Positions 14,121 to 15,706 of a stretch of 15,706 bases of DNA are shown here, one piece after another. The stretch's first letter is position 1. Every line of letters begins with the position of its first letter. The notes under the pieces were generated by a model. It was not told where the DNA came from. It saw nothing but the letters and a program-made list of their open reading frames with translations, and searched no databases. The DNA comes from Methanomicrobiales archaeon (GTDB taxonomy: Archaea; Halobacteriota; Methanomicrobia; Methanomicrobiales; Methanoculleaceae): positions 1-15,706 of the forward strand of contig JAAZID010000149.1 in NCBI GenBank assembly GCA_012510295.1, in the 5' to 3' direction. The position numbers and the translations under genes are program-made.

Positions 14121-14734
14121 GAACTCCCTCCGGTTATGTCTGCGACAGCCGGCAGCATCCGGCAATACCCTGCAGGGGTAGCGCCACCGCCGGCCGCTGT
14201 CTCCCGGCTGGCAGGGCCAGGCATCCCTTCCCCTCCGGGAGGGCGGTTGAAAGACCGGACCCTGCCATTCTTCGACGGTTTGAGGCCAAGGTGGCCCCCG
14301 GCGTTCTGAACTCCGTGCAAATTTCGGGCCGGAGCGATCTCTCCGGGCATCTTCGAGCGAGAGGGTTTTTTTGTGGGGAGAGGAGGATTCTGCATAGTGA
14401 TAGTAGTTTCTCTACCTTATTCAAAATAATTTTTGCTAATTCAAGCCGGTTTTACTTCCCGTCGAGATAGACGGTTCGGCGACTTTCAGGAGGCCGTCCT
14501 ATCGTTTTCTGGCGAAAAGAGAAAAATTCTCTCGGGATCTCCAGTCATCTCGATCTCTCTCCGGCCGCACCCCCCACACTCCGGAGGCGGGGGCGCACAT
14601 CTACCCCTGCGGGGCTGAATGCGCAGAGCATGAGGGCTCCCTCCGCACGGGAGGCGGTGAGGACGGCGCCTTTTTTTCGCTTTTACCGCCGCGTGGCTTG
14701 CCCTCATGCCGGGGGATGGCTACCATGATAGTAT
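14121..14734. other. Long gene-free region upstream of the isomerase-like gene
   Basis: No gene with family support is present. An A/T-rich island (about 14396-14450) contains AAAATAATTTTTGC, a possible TATA region for either strand. If it serves the minus-strand isomerase gene, the leader would be about 270-280 nt. Further right, a GC-rich stretch has a hairpin CCTCC-GCAC-GGGAGG (about 14639-14653) and a T7 run at 14671-14677 that could end a plus-strand transcript. Open minus-strand frames of ~95 codons here (14108-14424) show no recognisable protein. Confidence 0.35.
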
Positions 14735-14968
14735 CGCATGCTGCGGAGGTACCAATGCCAGCTCTACCGGAATGTCTATCTGACCCTCAAAGTCCGGGAG
14801 TGGACCTGTCCCCAATACGGGATGCATCACGACCGGAACCTGAACGCCGCGTTCGACATCAGACAGTTTTACACTTGCAGGCGTGGAATGCCGCCCCCAG
14901 GAGCCTGCGGACTCGCTCCCGATGGGGAGAGGATGATTGACCGGGAAGCCCCCTGCGAAAGCCGGAGG
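14735..14968 (+). pseudogene. Decayed C-terminal piece of an IS200/IS605-family TnpB
   Basis: The frame reads RYQCQLYRNVYLTLKVREWT, then CPQYGMHHDRNLNAAFDIR, matching the zinc-ribbon and RuvC-III end of TnpB (C-x-x-C ... VREWTC-x-x-CG-x-x-HDRD-x-NAA-x-NI). In both zinc knuckles the second Cys is Tyr (C7-x-x-Y10, C24-x-x-Y27), and the last RuvC acid is Asn34 instead of Asp. A stop codon at 14729-14731 cuts off everything upstream, so about 85% of the gene is missing. The following residues (ACGLAPDGERMIDREAPCES) look like a TnpB tail. This is a dead insertion-sequence remnant; no TnpA or transposon ends were recognised. Confidence 0.75.
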
Positions 14969-15171
14969 GTAGTTCACAGCACGATGATGCTCCGGCACCG
15001 AGATCTCGCTCCTGGCGGAGTAATTCACGCTCCCCTCGAATATGGGCGAAGTCGCTATCGCCACTGCATCGCCCGTGGCCTCGGTGTGCGGAGTGTCTAC
15101 CTGGCACCCTCGCCCTGTTCGCGGCGGCCCGGCTCGCCCCGTAGCAGATCCGCAACCGGAGAGAATGAGCC
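14969..15171. other. Intergenic region between TnpB remnant and ogg
   Basis: No gene, RNA or repeat could be supported. It probably includes the old right end of the insertion sequence, but no hairpin or end sequence could be assigned. Confidence 0.35.
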
Positions 15172-15706
15172 TCACTGCGCACCCCGCATGCAGTAGAGGT
15201 ACTCCTGCGCATACCCTGCGTACTCCCCGAAGTAATCCTGTGCAAATCGCCTGATCCTTTCGTAATCCGCCGGGATACAACTCCTCCCGGCAATATCGGG
15301 AAGATAGGTCTTTGCCATGATCCGGTGTATCCAGACGTCGACCGGGAACGCCTCGAAGAACCCGAACGAAAAGAGTAGCACGCAGTCGGCCACTTTCGGC
15401 CCGACGCCCCGAAACTCCATCAGTGCCTCCCGGGCCTCTTCGAACGGGAGGGCTGCTATCCTCTCTGCCCAGTCCGGGCACTCTGCTATGAAAGATGAGG
15501 CACAGGAGACGTAATCATCCCGGTATCCGAGCTTGCAGTCCCGGAGATCCGCCGGGGAGACCGATGCCAGCTCTTCAGGCTCCGGGAATGCATACGTCGC
15601 GCCGAACGGCCCATCCACCGATCTTCCAAACTGCTCTGCCATAAGCGCGACCCGGCGTTTCACCGCCGGGATGTTTGTATTTGTAGCGCAGATATACGAG
15701 ATGAGG
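15172..15706 (-). CDS. ogg: 8-oxoguanine DNA glycosylase family protein (partial, 5' end outside window)
   Basis: The frame is open to the right edge, so only the last ~177 residues are visible. They begin LISYICATNTNIPAV, which matches the family's FICS-x-N-N-I segment. The helix-hairpin-helix follows as LMEFRGVGPKVADCVLLFSF. It includes the lysine expected to attack the damaged nucleotide (codon 15394-15396), and PVDVW gives the catalytic aspartate (15337-15339). The tail EYAGYAQEYLYC is the normal C-terminus of the OGG1-like branch. These enzymes remove 8-oxoguanine and nick the strand in base excision repair. A GTG at 15663 should not be taken as the start, because homology continues upstream. 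A frameshifted duplicate of its last 27 codons lies at 12500-12582. Confidence 0.9.
   Translation of the reverse strand, partial: LISYICATNTNIPAVKRRVALMAEQFGRSVDGPFGATYAFPEPEELASVSPADLRDCKLGYRDDYVSCASSFIAECPDWAERIAALPFEEAREALMEFRGVGPKVADCVLLFSFGFFEAFPVDVWIHRIMAKTYLPDIAGRSCIPADYERIRRFAQDYFGEYAGYAQEYLYCMRGAQ

Noticed and set aside
14108..14424. Two overlapping ~95-codon minus-strand frames upstream of the isomerase-like gene
   Set aside because: Low-complexity Pro/Gly/Arg-rich translations with no family resemblance; one would overlap the supported isomerase start. Treated as leader/intergenic DNA.
1..15706. tRNA genes, CRISPR arrays and a prepilin peptidase gene
   Set aside because: No cloverleaf with a proper T-loop, no regularly spaced repeats, and no polytopic aspartic peptidase with a GxGD-type motif were found on either strand.

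Overview
The window looks like chromosome of a methanogenic archaeon of the Methanomicrobiales, most likely Methanoculleus or a close relative. This rests on protein character only: archaeal class III (type IV pilin) signal peptides, a DUF3821-type surface protein, a fragment of a methyltransferase MtrH-type subunit, a DUF5658 membrane protein, archaeal TATA-like boxes and GGAGG-type ribosome binding sites. No rRNA, tRNA or CRISPR array was seen.

Layout. (1) 1-1567 is accessory, gene-poor DNA. It holds a 16-bp tandem duplication, a strong hairpin, and a convergent, tail-overlapping pair of small genes (RHH-like antitoxin candidate, + strand; RelE/YafQ-like toxin candidate, - strand). The pair is bracketed by two diverged direct copies of a ~95-bp repeat. 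(2) 1568-11310 is a one-directional surface-appendage locus: small archaeal pilin; large secreted DUF3821-type protein with a C-terminal membrane anchor; membrane-anchored transglutaminase-like protein whose catalytic residues all appear replaced; TadA/GspE/FlaI-type assembly ATPase; TadC/FlaJ-type double-T2SSF membrane platform; and a heavily N-glycosylatable pilin-like protein. (3) 11311-12270 holds a promoter with a dyad, a 53-aa small gene and a GNAT acetyltransferase of TacT-like appearance, possibly a second toxin-antitoxin pair. (4) 12271-15706 is a patchwork on the minus strand: gene scraps (MtrH-like piece, frameshifted duplicate of the ogg C-terminus), a DUF5658 protein, a sugar-phosphate-isomerase-like TIM barrel protein, a dead TnpB tail (+ strand) and the 3' part of an intact ogg DNA glycosylase running off the right edge.

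How it fits together. The ATPase and platform overlap by 11 bp, and the following pilin-like gene starts within 20 bp, so these three are surely co-expressed. DUF3821 and the transglutaminase-like gene are also tightly coupled. The ATPase would power insertion or extraction of pilin subunits through the platform. The two pilin-like proteins would form the filament or pseudopilus, and the two large extracytoplasmic proteins could be associated surface or cargo components. No prepilin peptidase is in the window, so it must be supplied elsewhere. The most unusual points are the catalytically dead transglutaminase embedded in the pilus locus, the convergent repeat-flanked toxin-antitoxin candidate, the small-gene/GNAT pair behind a dyad-bearing promoter, and the chimeric mtrH/ogg scrap.
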